Assembly: GCF_049977365.1 (NCBI RefSeq)
Contig: NZ_JBNGEN010000001.1
Coordinates: forward strand, 1 to 64,000
Length of the DNA stretch: 64,000 nt
Direction: 5' to 3'
Source: Brachymonas sp049977365
GTDB lineage: Bacteria > Pseudomonadota > Gammaproteobacteria > Burkholderiales > Burkholderiaceae_C
This document shows, one piece after another, positions 1-8,263 of the stretch (the first letter of the stretch is position 1; every line of letters starts with the position of its first letter). Under the pieces are notes generated by a model. The model was not told the DNA's origin. It did no database searches and saw only the letters and a program-made list of their open reading frames with translations. Made by a program: the position numbers and the translations under genes.

Positions 1-132
1 CATGCACCAGAAAATACGCTTCAAGATGTCACCATTCTGCTGGTCGTGGATGATCGCACCATCAAGGTGTACATGCTGAGTGAAGTTGATATGCACTCTT
101 ATCTCACCCTGGCCTACAGCCAGACGTTTTGA
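1..132 (+). CDS. 3' end of an unknown gene upstream of the DUF2235 effector (partial)
   Basis: An open frame enters the window at base 1 and stops at TGA 130-132, giving 43 residues that end in LAYSQTF. The stop lies 11 bases before the ATG of the next gene and overlaps that gene's Shine-Dalgarno sequence, so the two are very likely co-transcribed. No domain can be recognised from this fragment. In X-type T4SS operons the immunity gene commonly lies directly upstream of its effector, so an immunity protein is one possibility; a secretion component or an unrelated gene are others. The function is unknown. Confidence 0.5.
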   Translation, partial: HAPENTLQDVTILLVVDDRTIKVYMLSEVDMHSYLTLAYSQTF

Positions 133-143
133 AGGAGCGAGTG

Positions 144-1733
144 ATGGCAACCCCGACTCTTCTTGCCGGTCCGCGTGATGATGGTGTGGACACGTGGCTG
201 GCCGACGCCTCCGTCATGGACAGCTACACCCAGGCCGGCCAGACTCTTGCGTCGATGCAGCTTCCTTTGCTGGTCAGTTCCGCAGATCCGCACAGCCGTC
301 TGTATATGGCGTTCTTTGATGGGACAGGCAATGACATGAACCATGTTCCCTCTGGCGAGAAAATCACCAATGTGGCAGAACATTATAAAGAGATAAATAA
401 ACAATTCAAAGATGATAAGAATGCGAAAATAAATGCTGGCTACGAACCCGGTGTAGGAACCCAGGGAGGGTTGATTGGAGTCATGGACGGCATCCGTGGG
501 CACAGCTATGTATCCCATCTGGAGAGCATGTATCTGAAGTTCATTACTCAGGCTGCAGAATGGAAGCAGGCCGATCCTGATGCGCATATCGACATTGCGG
601 CGGTGGGATTCAGCCGTGGCGCAGTGGAAGCGGCCTTGTTTGCACGGCTGGTGGAAAAACGCGGTATCCAGAATCCAGAGGGAAAAGTTATTCATAGAAA
701 TACAGATGGAAGTATCCAAAGCCTGGAATTTACCAAGCCGCCTCTGGTGGAGCCCGGACAGGTCAAGATGGCTGTGGGTTTGTACGATCCCGTCAATACA
801 GGGGTTCTGGAACGACAGAATGCCCATGTACCTGAATCGGTTGTGGCAGGTCTGCAGCTCACGGCGGCGGATGAGAGGCGAGACCTTTTCCAATCAGCAG
901 ACATTCTGCCTCCCGGCCTTTCCAAGGATGGACGCTTTCTGAACGCCACAGTGGGCGGTGCGCATAGTGATGTGGGTGGCTCTTATATCCGTGATGGATT
1001 GTCCGTGCGCAGCGAGAATGTCATGACGGACTTTCTCAACAAGCTTTCGGACAAGCCACTGCTGCAGCATCGCGAAGTGCCGCGGCAGCAGGATATGAAC
1101 CTGATACACCGATCGGATCAGCATCAGGTTTTTTACCGAACGTACAAATTCGATGCAGCAGGACATCGCATTCATGTTCATGTGGATGGTGCGAGTCATC
1201 CTGCATCTTCCTCTGTGCACGTTGACGATCTGAAGTATTTCCCAGGAAATTCCTCCACTACGCAGACTCCCCAACGTTCGGAGAGTCCACCGAACGCTTC
1301 CAAACAGATATCCCAGGGGGAGCAAGAGGGTACTGTTCATCACTTGCCGGAAACGGCTCTGCTCGCCCGGAATGCCCGGATGGCGGATCTGCTCGGGCAG
1401 GTCAAGGAAGCACTTCCTTCTCTGGGAGAAATCGAACAGCATCGTGTGGCAGCGGCTGCCGGTGTGGAAGTCCAGAAAATGGGCTTGAATCTCGATGCCC
1501 TGAATGTGGCCTATGGTGAATTCAAGGGGGCTCCCATGCTCATGGTGGATGATGTCCACAAGCAGGCTGTCAATGCACACACCAGCTTTGCCACCGTCCA
1601 CATAGACAAGGCTGTGCAAATTCCTGTGCAGGACAGTCTGGCTCAGATGCAGGACGCGCACATGGCGCAGCAGGCACAGGCTCAAGAACAGGTCCACAGC
1701 CGCGTAGCCGCAGGACCTGTCATTGCTGTGTGA
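144..1733 (+). CDS. DUF2235 alpha/beta-hydrolase (Tle1-like phospholipase) with a C-terminal XVIPCD-like T4SS secretion tail
   Basis: 529 residues. I chose ATG 144 over the in-frame TTG at 129 because AAGGAG at 132-137 is well spaced for 144. Residues about 50-285 form a DUF2235 hydrolase: FFDGTGND at 57-64, nucleophile elbow GFSRG at 155-159 (Ser157), a likely catalytic Asp in YDPV (Asp215) and His in GGAHSD (His274). The family includes antibacterial phospholipase effectors. There is no signal peptide. A Ser/Pro-rich linker (about 365-395) leads to a C-terminal region (about 405-529) with the pattern GLxL, ML-V, SFATVHIDKAV, PVQDSLAQ and a Gln/Ala-rich end, which resembles the VirD4-interacting XVIPCD recruitment domain. 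The next gene encodes VirD4. Inference: an X-T4SS lipase toxin aimed at competing bacteria. The hydrolase call is firm; the tail call rests on pattern recognition only. Confidence 0.8.
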   Translation: MATPTLLAGPRDDGVDTWLADASVMDSYTQAGQTLASMQLPLLVSSADPHSRLYMAFFDGTGNDMNHVPSGEKITNVAEHYKEINKQFKDDKNAKINAGYEPGVGTQGGLIGVMDGIRGHSYVSHLESMYLKFITQAAEWKQADPDAHIDIAAVGFSRGAVEAALFARLVEKRGIQNPEGKVIHRNTDGSIQSLEFTKPPLVEPGQVKMAVGLYDPVNTGVLERQNAHVPESVVAGLQLTAADERRDLFQSADILPPGLSKDGRFLNATVGGAHSDVGGSYIRDGLSVRSENVMTDFLNKLSDKPLLQHREVPRQQDMNLIHRSDQHQVFYRTYKFDAAGHRIHVHVDGASHPASSSVHVDDLKYFPGNSSTTQTPQRSESPPNASKQISQGEQEGTVHHLPETALLARNARMADLLGQVKEALPSLGEIEQHRVAAAAGVEVQKMGLNLDALNVAYGEFKGAPMLMVDDVHKQAVNAHTSFATVHIDKAVQIPVQDSLAQMQDAHMAQQAQAQEQVHSRVAAGPVIAV

Positions 1734-1757
1734 TTTTTTTACTTATTCCATTGTTTT

Positions 1758-3440
1758 ATGAAGCTCTCTGTGAAAGCGGCAATGCTGTTTGTGGCATTGC
1801 CAATAGCATTTTTCGGTGGGTGCTGGATTTCCGGCAAGCTGCTCTTCATCTGGTTTGGTTTTGACAATCGCCAACCCGGACTTTTCACCTGGCTGCAGTA
1901 CTTTCACTTTGTGAACGATCCGCGCTATGCCGCATATGCCACCAGGATCAAGGCGACGGGCGTGGCGGGGTTGGGGCTGTCTCTGCTGCTGTGGCTGGGC
2001 ATGGTGCTCTGGATGTTCCGATCTCCGCGCCGCTCCACGCATGGTGATGCACGCTTTGCAGACAGCAGTGATCTGGCCAAGGCCGGATTGACCAGTGACG
2101 ATCCCACCGGAGTGCTGATTGGCCGTCTGGGACGCACCTATCTGAGAGACAAGGGCCAGCGCTTCATCGTGCTTGCGGCTCCCACGCGATCAGGCAAGGG
2201 GGTGGGGGTGGTCGTTCCGGTGCTGCTCGACTATCGGCAGAATGTGGTGGTGCTCGACATCAAGCAGGAAAACTACGATCTCACCAGCGGCTACCGCAGA
2301 AGCCTTGGACAGGAAGTGTTCATGTTCAGCCCGTTTGCAGCAAACGGAGCCACCCACCGCTGGAACCCGCTGCGGTATGTCTCCGAGCATCCGGGGCAGC
2401 GTGTCGGAGACCTCCGTGCCATTGCGCAGATGCTGTATCCGGATGGCGATGGCACCGGCAATCAGCAGTTCTTCACCGATCATGCGCGCAACGTGTTTCT
2501 GGCTCTGTGCCTGTATCTGTTCGAAACGTATACCTTTGGTCAGTGTTTCAAACGCGTCGTCACTTATCCTACATTCGGTTTACTCTATCGGGTCGCTGCG
2601 GGCGAAGGAGCAGACCTCAAGCAGTATCTTTCCGCACTTGCGGCGAGAGACTATCTGTCGGAGTCCTGCAGGACTGCCTTTGCGGGCTTCCTGTCGCAGG
2701 CACAGGAGACTTTCTCCAGCATCATGGGCACCTTCAATGCGCCGCTCACGGCCTGGGCCGATCCCCTGCTTGATGCCGCCACCAGTGCCGACGATTTCGA
2801 CCTGCGCGAGGTGCGGCGCAGGCCCATGAGCATTTACCTCTGCGTGTCGCCCAACAAGCTCAGCCAGGCGGCGCTCGTGTTCAATCTGTTCTTCTCTCAA
2901 CTCATCAACGAGAACACCAAGGCCCTGCCGAGCCAGGACAGCACGCTGACACGCCAATGCCTGCTGCTGATGGATGAGTTCACCAGCATCGGTGCAGTGG
3001 ACATCATTGCGCACGCGGTGAGCTACATGGCTGGCTACAACCTGCGCCTGCTGCCCATCATCCAGAGCATGGCCCAGCTCGATGCCACCTATGGCAAGGA
3101 GCGTGCCCGCACGATCATCACCAACCATGCCACACAGATCGTTTATGCGCCGCGCGAACAGCAGGATGCCAACGACTATTCGGAAATGCTGGGGTACACC
3201 ACGGTCAGGCGGCGCCAGTACACGCAGGGCAAGGACCGCAGCTATACCGAGGTGGAGGACAAGCGTGCGCTGATGCTGCCGCAGGAACTCAAGGCCATGG
3301 GCAGCGACCGGGAAATCCTGATCATCGAAGGCATGGCACACCCTGCACTCGTGGACAAGATCTGCTATTACCAGGAAGACCTGTTCACCCAGCGCCTGCT
3401 GCCCAAGGTGCAGGTTCCGATTCTTGTTCGGGAGCTGTAA
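1758..3440 (+). CDS. virD4: type IV secretion coupling ATPase VirD4/TraG
   Basis: 560 residues, starting 24 bases after the effector gene, so in the same operon. Two N-terminal membrane segments (about 5-32 and 66-87) are followed by a cytosolic P-loop ATPase with Walker A APTRSGKG at 141-148 and Walker B LLLMDEF at about residues 410-416. Further family features are the HGDARFAD segment near residue 95 and a C-terminal block ending in VDKICYY. VirD4 is the inner-membrane receptor that selects substrates and feeds them into a type IV secretion channel. In X-T4SS systems it binds XVIPCD tails, which fits the preceding gene. No relaxase or tra genes are visible, so this is more likely protein delivery than conjugation. 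The start has only a weak ribosome-binding site. No virB gene follows; any must lie left of base 1 or elsewhere. Confidence 0.92.
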   Translation: MKLSVKAAMLFVALPIAFFGGCWISGKLLFIWFGFDNRQPGLFTWLQYFHFVNDPRYAAYATRIKATGVAGLGLSLLLWLGMVLWMFRSPRRSTHGDARFADSSDLAKAGLTSDDPTGVLIGRLGRTYLRDKGQRFIVLAAPTRSGKGVGVVVPVLLDYRQNVVVLDIKQENYDLTSGYRRSLGQEVFMFSPFAANGATHRWNPLRYVSEHPGQRVGDLRAIAQMLYPDGDGTGNQQFFTDHARNVFLALCLYLFETYTFGQCFKRVVTYPTFGLLYRVAAGEGADLKQYLSALAARDYLSESCRTAFAGFLSQAQETFSSIMGTFNAPLTAWADPLLDAATSADDFDLREVRRRPMSIYLCVSPNKLSQAALVFNLFFSQLINENTKALPSQDSTLTRQCLLLMDEFTSIGAVDIIAHAVSYMAGYNLRLLPIIQSMAQLDATYGKERARTIITNHATQIVYAPREQQDANDYSEMLGYTTVRRRQYTQGKDRSYTEVEDKRALMLPQELKAMGSDREILIIEGMAHPALVDKICYYQEDLFTQRLLPKVQVPILVREL

Positions 3441-3613
3441 AACAAATCGCCGCGCTTCAGTCGATATAAAGGAAGTTGCTGGCGCAAGCAATGGGTATCG
3501 ATCACTTGCTGTTTGATGAGGTTTTGGGAAAAGGTCCTGAAAAATCCAGAAGCGGGCGGCGTTCTGGCAAGCAAACCGTGAGTCGGCAGGTTCGGTACCG
3601 CCAGAGGAAGCGG

Positions 3614-5017
3614 TCAGGCGCCCAGCAGCGAGAGTCCGCACACGCGCAGCACCTGCCCCTGCACGGTGGTGGCTTCCGGATGGGAGATGAAGGCGATGGC
3701 TTCGGCCACATCGGCTGGAAGACCTCCCTGGCTGAGCGCATTGAGTCGGCGTGCGGCTTCGCGTGCCATCCAGGGCATATGGGCTGTCATGGGAGTTTCG
3801 ATGAATCCCGGGGCGATGGCATTGATGCGTCGGCCGCTGGATTGCCAGATGCGCGCCCGCTGCTGCACATGGCCGATGAGGCCTGCCTTGGTGGCGGCGT
3901 AGTTGGTCTGTCCGGCATTGCCGGCCAGACCGCTGATCGAAGAGAGGCAGACTTCCCGAGCGCCGGGTTTCCACAGGGTCGCCGCGTCGAGCGCTGCATC
4001 GATGGCCAGAATCGCCTGCAGGTTGACTGTCATTACCGCGTGCCAGTCGTCGGCACGCATGCGGGCGAAGGTGCGGTCGCGCGTGATGCCGGCGTTGTGC
4101 ACCATGAGGTCGATTCCCCCGTGGCCAGCCAGGGCGGCGGCCAGGATATCGGGGGCATCGGGCTGGATGATGTCGAGCGGCATGGCAAGTCCCCGTACTT
4201 CATGGGCGAGGGTATCGAGCACCGGGGCGGCTTCGGGGCGATCCACACAGGCCACACGCGCTCCCTCGGCGGCCAGCCGTCGTACCGTGGCAGCACCGAT
4301 GCCTCCCGCAGCGCCGGTGACGACTGCCAGGGTGTCGTTCCAGGGGGAGGCCGCTGGGCCAAAGGGATGGTCCGCCTCGTCCTGCAGCACAACCACCTGA
4401 CCGGACACATAGGCACTGCGGTCCGTACCCAGGAAACGGAGCATGGGAGCCCACTGCTCCGGGGCATCGTACAGAGGCCCCTGGGGCAGGCACACCATGT
4501 TGGCAGTGGCGCCCCGGCGCCCCAGCTCCCTGGCGAGCGAGCGCATGAATCCTTCCAGCGCACGGCGGCAGAGCAGGGCCTCTGGCAAGGCTGCACGGCA
4601 GCTTTCCTCGGCTGCAGGCGCCAGGAACAGCATGCGCCCTCCCGGAGCCATCTGGCGCACGGCGTCGCTCAGTGCGTCATGCAGTTCGTCGAGCAGTGCG
4701 GTGCGGATCAGCGCGCGTGCATCGACGATGCAGGTCTGCAGCCGGGGAGACGGCTGCGCATCGGGAGCAGGCACACCGAGTCGCCCGGACTCTGGCCACA
4801 GCTGGGCACCCTGGTGCCGCAGCCAGTCTGCCAGCCCTCCGGAGTCTGGCGCCCCGGAGGGAACGCGCACCCGCTGTACATGCCGGCCCTCGAATTCCCG
4901 TGGCCCGTAAGCCGAGGTGCAGCGTGGCAGCACGCGGGGCTGGGGCAACCCCAGCCTGCGCACCAGCGGAGCGGTCCAGCGGCCATTGGCCCAGCGCAGC
5001 AGATGGTCTTGAGGCAT
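3614..5017 (-). CDS. double-Rossmann 3-oxoacyl-ACP reductase, FabG4 type
   Basis: 467 residues, nearly twice the length of classical FabG. The C-terminal half is a complete short-chain dehydrogenase: cofactor motif TGAAGGIG at 234-241, HNAG, catalytic Ser (LSSISG) and YAATK. The N-terminal half looks like a degenerate Rossmann domain without a glycine motif, as in the high-molecular-weight FabG4 family. Such enzymes reduce 3-oxoacyl thioesters with NAD(P)H and are thought to act in fatty-acid or polyhydroxyalkanoate-type metabolism rather than core synthesis. It is transcribed away from the virD4 operon. The cupin gene lies just upstream on the same strand. Start ATG at 5017 with AAGGA upstream. 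Confidence 0.85.
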   Translation of the reverse strand: MPQDHLLRWANGRWTAPLVRRLGLPQPRVLPRCTSAYGPREFEGRHVQRVRVPSGAPDSGGLADWLRHQGAQLWPESGRLGVPAPDAQPSPRLQTCIVDARALIRTALLDELHDALSDAVRQMAPGGRMLFLAPAAEESCRAALPEALLCRRALEGFMRSLARELGRRGATANMVCLPQGPLYDAPEQWAPMLRFLGTDRSAYVSGQVVVLQDEADHPFGPAASPWNDTLAVVTGAAGGIGAATVRRLAAEGARVACVDRPEAAPVLDTLAHEVRGLAMPLDIIQPDAPDILAAALAGHGGIDLMVHNAGITRDRTFARMRADDWHAVMTVNLQAILAIDAALDAATLWKPGAREVCLSSISGLAGNAGQTNYAATKAGLIGHVQQRARIWQSSGRRINAIAPGFIETPMTAHMPWMAREAARRLNALSQGGLPADVAEAIAFISHPEATTVQGQVLRVCGLSLLGA

Positions 5018-5065
5018 GAAGTTCCTTGAAATCCGCAGAGGGGAACGCGTGGCAGATGAGGGGAT

Positions 5066-5395
5066 TCAGTCTGGCAGCCGCAGGGTAAGGAGCATCACGG
5101 TATCTGTCACTGCAGTCAGCGCATGCGGCTCATGGGCTTGGAGATGTACCCAGTCACCCTCCTTGAGGGAGACTGTCCTCTCTGGCGTGGCAAGGGCGCA
5201 TAGACCCTTGAGACACTGCAAGGTCAGTTCGCCTTCCACCTGATGTTCGGGCAGATTCTTGCCGGCATGAAGTACGATCCGCACGATTTCAAGCTGCCGG
5301 CTTTTCATCAAGGCCTGTGTGGTTGCATGCATGACATCCGAGCATAAGCCCGGCAATGACACCACTTCACCCGAGCCCACATGAGGCGTTGCCAT
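5066..5395 (-). CDS. small cupin-domain protein
   Basis: 109 residues, one cupin fold. The segment around GKNLPEHQVEGELTLQ resembles cupin motif 1, and LKEGDWVHLQAHEPHAL matches motif 2 with its conserved Gly, Pro and His. The metal-binding set looks incomplete: the first motif has one clear His and one Glu. The substrate is unknown; small cupins of this kind are often sensors or modest dioxygenase/isomerase relatives. It lies between the glutathione transferase and FabG4-like genes on the same strand with short gaps, so the three may form one transcript. Confidence 0.75.
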   Translation of the reverse strand: MATPHVGSGEVVSLPGLCSDVMHATTQALMKSRQLEIVRIVLHAGKNLPEHQVEGELTLQCLKGLCALATPERTVSLKEGDWVHLQAHEPHALTAVTDTVMLLTLRLPD

Positions 5396-5410
5396 GGAGG
5401 ACCTCCCCCT

Positions 5411-6025
5411 TCAGAACGGCGGCATGCGCAGGCCTTCTGCCTGCAGCGCTTCCTGCACGGCTGGCCGGGCCATGACGCGCTGGCGCAGGGCCAGGATGCG
5501 GGGCATGCCGGAGATGTCGATGCGTGTGAGGCGGCACCAGTTGGACGCCACAAAGAAGTAGATGTCCGCCACCGAGTAGGTGTCTCCCATCAGGTACTCC
5601 TTGCCTTCGAGCTGGGACTCGACCCATTTCAGCCGCTCGATCAGCAGTGCGGTCGATTCCGTCTTGGCCTTTTCGCCCATGTCGTGGAAAAGGGGGCCGA
5701 AGTTCTTGTGCAGCTCGGTGGCAATGAAGTTGAGCCATGCCTGCAGCCGGTAGCGGGCAAGGGTGCCGTTGGCCGGAGCAAGGTGCTTTTCCGGGGCCTG
5801 GTCTGCGATGTACTGCACCAGGGCAGGGCCTTCGGTCATGCGGGTGCCGTCGTCAAGCTCCAGCACAGGCACATAGCCGAGCGCATTGATGGTGTGAAAA
5901 TCGGTGCCATCCGGCAGCTTGTGGGTGCTGGTGGAGGCCAGCACGGTCTCGTAGGGCACGCCGGCTTCCTGCAGGGCGATATGGGGGGACAGGGAACAGG
6001 CGCCGGGCGAGTAGTAGAGCTTCAT
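5411..6025 (-). CDS. beta-class glutathione S-transferase
   Basis: 204 residues, typical for the family. The N-terminus MKLYYSPGACSLSPHI carries the bacterial beta-class signature, with the Cys/Ser-Ser active-site region of GstA-type enzymes. The cis-Pro stretch (LGYVPVLEL) and the EGPALVQYIAD segment complete the thioredoxin-like glutathione-binding domain, followed by the all-helical C-terminal domain. The start at 6025 is preceded by AAGGA at good spacing; the open frame runs further upstream, but that extension has no family support. It probably conjugates glutathione to electrophiles or binds them, in the cytoplasm. Confidence 0.92.
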   Translation of the reverse strand: MKLYYSPGACSLSPHIALQEAGVPYETVLASTSTHKLPDGTDFHTINALGYVPVLELDDGTRMTEGPALVQYIADQAPEKHLAPANGTLARYRLQAWLNFIATELHKNFGPLFHDMGEKAKTESTALLIERLKWVESQLEGKEYLMGDTYSVADIYFFVASNWCRLTRIDISGMPRILALRQRVMARPAVQEALQAEGLRMPPF

Positions 6026-6245
6026 GCAGAATCCTTTCGGGGAAATGCGAACGGAAAAACGGGTGCCACACACCGCAGGCGACTCTGGTGGGCCACATGC
6101 CGGCACGCGGCGTCCGGGGCTATGGCGAGCTATCGTACACCGATCGTGTGGCCCTTCCGGACCGAGGGGAAACCGGCCATGAGACCTCCCCCCGGCCGCA
6201 CTGGCTGCACCGGCATTCGCGTCTTTTTGCGGTATGGTTTGCGCC

Positions 6246-7499
6246 ATGGTGCTCAATCTGGTCTGGCTTGGATTCTTTGTGGTGTCGTTCCTGATCGCGC
6301 TGGTGCAGCTGGCACAGGGGCAGGTCGATGTGTTCGCGCGCCTGCTTTCGGCGCTGTTCGATGCCGCCCGCACCGGCTTCGACATCTCCCTGGGGCTCAC
6401 GGGCATCATGGCGCTGTGGCTGGGCATTCTGCGCATCGGTGAAAAGGCAGGCCTGATTGCTCTGCTCGCGCGCATGGTCAACCCCATGTTTCGTCATCTG
6501 TTCCCGGGTGTGCCTTCGGGGCATGCCGCCCAGGGGGCCATGACCATGAACCTGTCGGCCAACCTGCTGGGGCTCGACAATGCGGCCACTCCCCTAGGCC
6601 TCAAGGCCATGCAGGAGCTGCAGCATCTCAATCCCCGACCCGACACGGCCACCAATGCGCAGATCCTGTTCATCGTGCTCAACACGGCCGGACTGACGCT
6701 GATCCCCACCTCTGTCATCGCCATCCGCCAGACCCTGGCTCTCAAGCAGGGGCTCGTGGGGTTCAATGCGGCCGACATCTTCCTGCCGACTCTGGTGGCC
6801 ACTTCCGTTTCGCTGCTGGCAGCGCTGCTCATGGTGGCTGCTGTGCAGCGTCTGCCGCTGTGGCGCCTGGCCGTATGGCTGCCCATAGTTCTTTTCGGTG
6901 CGGGGCTGGGGGCGCTGACATGGTGGCTCGCACAGTGGCCTGCGGCCCAGGCGTCGCGCTTCGTTGGCGCACTGGGGGCAGGCATCATCTTCGGCCTGGT
7001 GGTGCTGTTTCTGGTGGCGGGAGCGGTACGCCGGGTGCCGGTGTACGACACCTTCGTCGAAGGCGCGCGAGAAGGTTTCCAGGTAGCGGTGCAGATCATC
7101 CCCTACCTGGTGGCCATGCTGGGCGCCGTGTCCGTGTTCCGGGCCAGCGGGGCACTCGACTGGATCATGCAGGGCATCGGGGCTGGAGTGGCGGCTCTGG
7201 GGCTGCCGGTCGATTTTCTGCCGGCACTGCCGGTGGGGCTGATGAAGGTGCTTTCGGGTTCCGGAGCCCGGGGGCTGATGGTGGACGTGATGCAGACCTA
7301 TGGAGTGGGCTCGTTTCCGGCCCAGGTGGCGGCCATCATTCAGGGATCGACCGAAACGACTTTCTACGTACTGGCCGTGTACTTTGGCAGCGTGGGAGTG
7401 CGCAACACCCGCCATGCGCTGGCCTGTGCCCTGTTTGCCGATGCCGTGGGCATCGTGGCGGCGGTATGTGTGGGCTATGCCTTCTTTCACCGCGCCTGA
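6246..7499 (+). CDS. SpmA-SpmB fusion, nucleoside-recognition (Gate) domain membrane protein
   Basis: About 417 residues with many hydrophobic segments. The first half matches SpmA (IWLGFF-like start, GLTGIMALWLGILRIGEKAGL, MNLSANLLGLDNAATPLGLKAM) and the second half SpmB (GAREGFQVAVQIIPYLVAMLGA, QGSTETTFYVLAVYFGSVG). These are separate genes in spore-formers but are often fused in proteobacteria; their transport role is not established. The start is either ATG 6234 or ATG 6246. I chose 6246 because MVLNLVWLGFF fits the family N-terminus; neither has a strong ribosome-binding site. The gene stands alone, divergent from the GST gene. Confidence 0.87.
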   Translation: MVLNLVWLGFFVVSFLIALVQLAQGQVDVFARLLSALFDAARTGFDISLGLTGIMALWLGILRIGEKAGLIALLARMVNPMFRHLFPGVPSGHAAQGAMTMNLSANLLGLDNAATPLGLKAMQELQHLNPRPDTATNAQILFIVLNTAGLTLIPTSVIAIRQTLALKQGLVGFNAADIFLPTLVATSVSLLAALLMVAAVQRLPLWRLAVWLPIVLFGAGLGALTWWLAQWPAAQASRFVGALGAGIIFGLVVLFLVAGAVRRVPVYDTFVEGAREGFQVAVQIIPYLVAMLGAVSVFRASGALDWIMQGIGAGVAALGLPVDFLPALPVGLMKVLSGSGARGLMVDVMQTYGVGSFPAQVAAIIQGSTETTFYVLAVYFGSVGVRNTRHALACALFADAVGIVAAVCVGYAFFHRA

Positions 7500-7604
7500 G
7501 GAGGTGGCAGGGGGCGCAGTGCCGAGACCTGTCCCGGGCGGGGAACATCATGGGCATGAGGGCAGCAGGCCTTGATACTGTGTCTGCAGCCTCGCCCCAG
7601 ACAT

Positions 7605-7629
7605 GAAAAAACCGCCCGGAGGCGGTTTC
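7605..7629 (-). terminator. rho-independent terminator for rpsT
   Basis: A perfect 8-bp stem (7609-7616 with 7621-7628) closes a CGGA loop. On the minus strand it is followed by a run of T, about 75 bases past the rpsT stop. It could also act on the plus strand for the SpmA/SpmB-like gene. Confidence 0.85.
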
Positions 7630-7703
7630 TTGGGAGTGCTGGCAGCGCACCCAGACAAACGGCGGTGTGGGCCAGCCACACCGTGCGGGTTGCCTGAAGA
7701 GGA

Positions 7704-8000
7704 TCAGGCAGCGGCCAGAGCCTTGACCTGTGCGGACAGGCGGCTCTTGTCGCGGGAAGCCTTGTTCTTGTGGAAGATGCCCTTGTCGGCGACGGTGTCG
7801 ACCACGGACTGCATCTTGGCGAACAGTTCCTTGGCCTTGTCCTTGTCGCCGGCTGCAACGGCCTTCTCGACGTTCTTCACTGCAGTGCGGTACTTGGAGC
7901 GCAGGGACGTGTTGGCGGTGTTGAGCTTGACGTTCTGACGAGCGCGCTTGCGGCCAGAGGCAAGACGCGGGTTCTTTTTCTTGGGTTTTCCGGAAGCCAT
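7704..8000 (-). CDS. rpsT: 30S ribosomal protein S20
   Basis: 98 residues. S20 binds 16S rRNA in the 30S body early in assembly. The conserved core is clear: RLASGRKRARQ, SLRSKYRTAVKNVEKAV, VDTVADKGIFHKNKASRDKSRLSAQVKAL. The N-terminus has an extra Lys/Pro-rich block (MASGKPKKKNP), a version I associate with Comamonadaceae rather than Bordetella-like Alcaligenaceae; this is used here as a taxonomic hint. It is single-gene, with its own promoter and terminator, and divergent from murJ, a common arrangement in Burkholderiales. Confidence 0.97.
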   Translation of the reverse strand: MASGKPKKKNPRLASGRKRARQNVKLNTANTSLRSKYRTAVKNVEKAVAAGDKDKAKELFAKMQSVVDTVADKGIFHKNKASRDKSRLSAQVKALAAA

Positions 8001-8045
8001 ATCAATAATTCCTTGTGTTGATGGATGTTGCCAGCAAAGCCGAGC

Positions 8046-8075
8046 ATTATAGCCTGATGGCTCTGCCGCCCGCAA
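8046..8075 (-). promoter_or_regulatory. sigma-70 promoter of rpsT
   Basis: On the minus strand a perfect -10 TATAAT (8051 to 8046) lies 18 bases from a -35-like TTGCGG (8075 to 8070). It sits about 45 bases before the rpsT start codon. Confidence 0.7.
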
Positions 8076-8263
8076 ATGCGCGTGCCGGATACAGTGGCGG
8101 GGCTGGCAAGAGGATGTGACGCCTGCTTGCATCTGAGGCCGCAGCAGGGCCATGGCGCGGGGTGGCTGCGCGCTACACTTGCATCCATTTTCACGCGCCG
8201 GTGCATTCCGGCCCCGGCTGCAGGGCTGGGGGCCTGGAGGCACTGGCCTTCTGCCGTGCCGTT

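Noticed and set aside
144..1733. Type VI secretion effector reading of the DUF2235 protein
   Set aside because: No vgrG, PAAR, hcp or tss gene is near, whereas VirD4 follows directly and the C-terminus looks like a T4SS tail. T6SS use cannot be fully excluded.
1758..3440. Conjugative element or integrated plasmid end
   Set aside because: No relaxase, oriT, integrase, att repeat or transposase is seen; VirD4 alone with an effector favours protein delivery.
5018..5065. Extra small gene between the FabG4-like and cupin genes
   Set aside because: Only 48 bases with no start/ribosome-binding signal.
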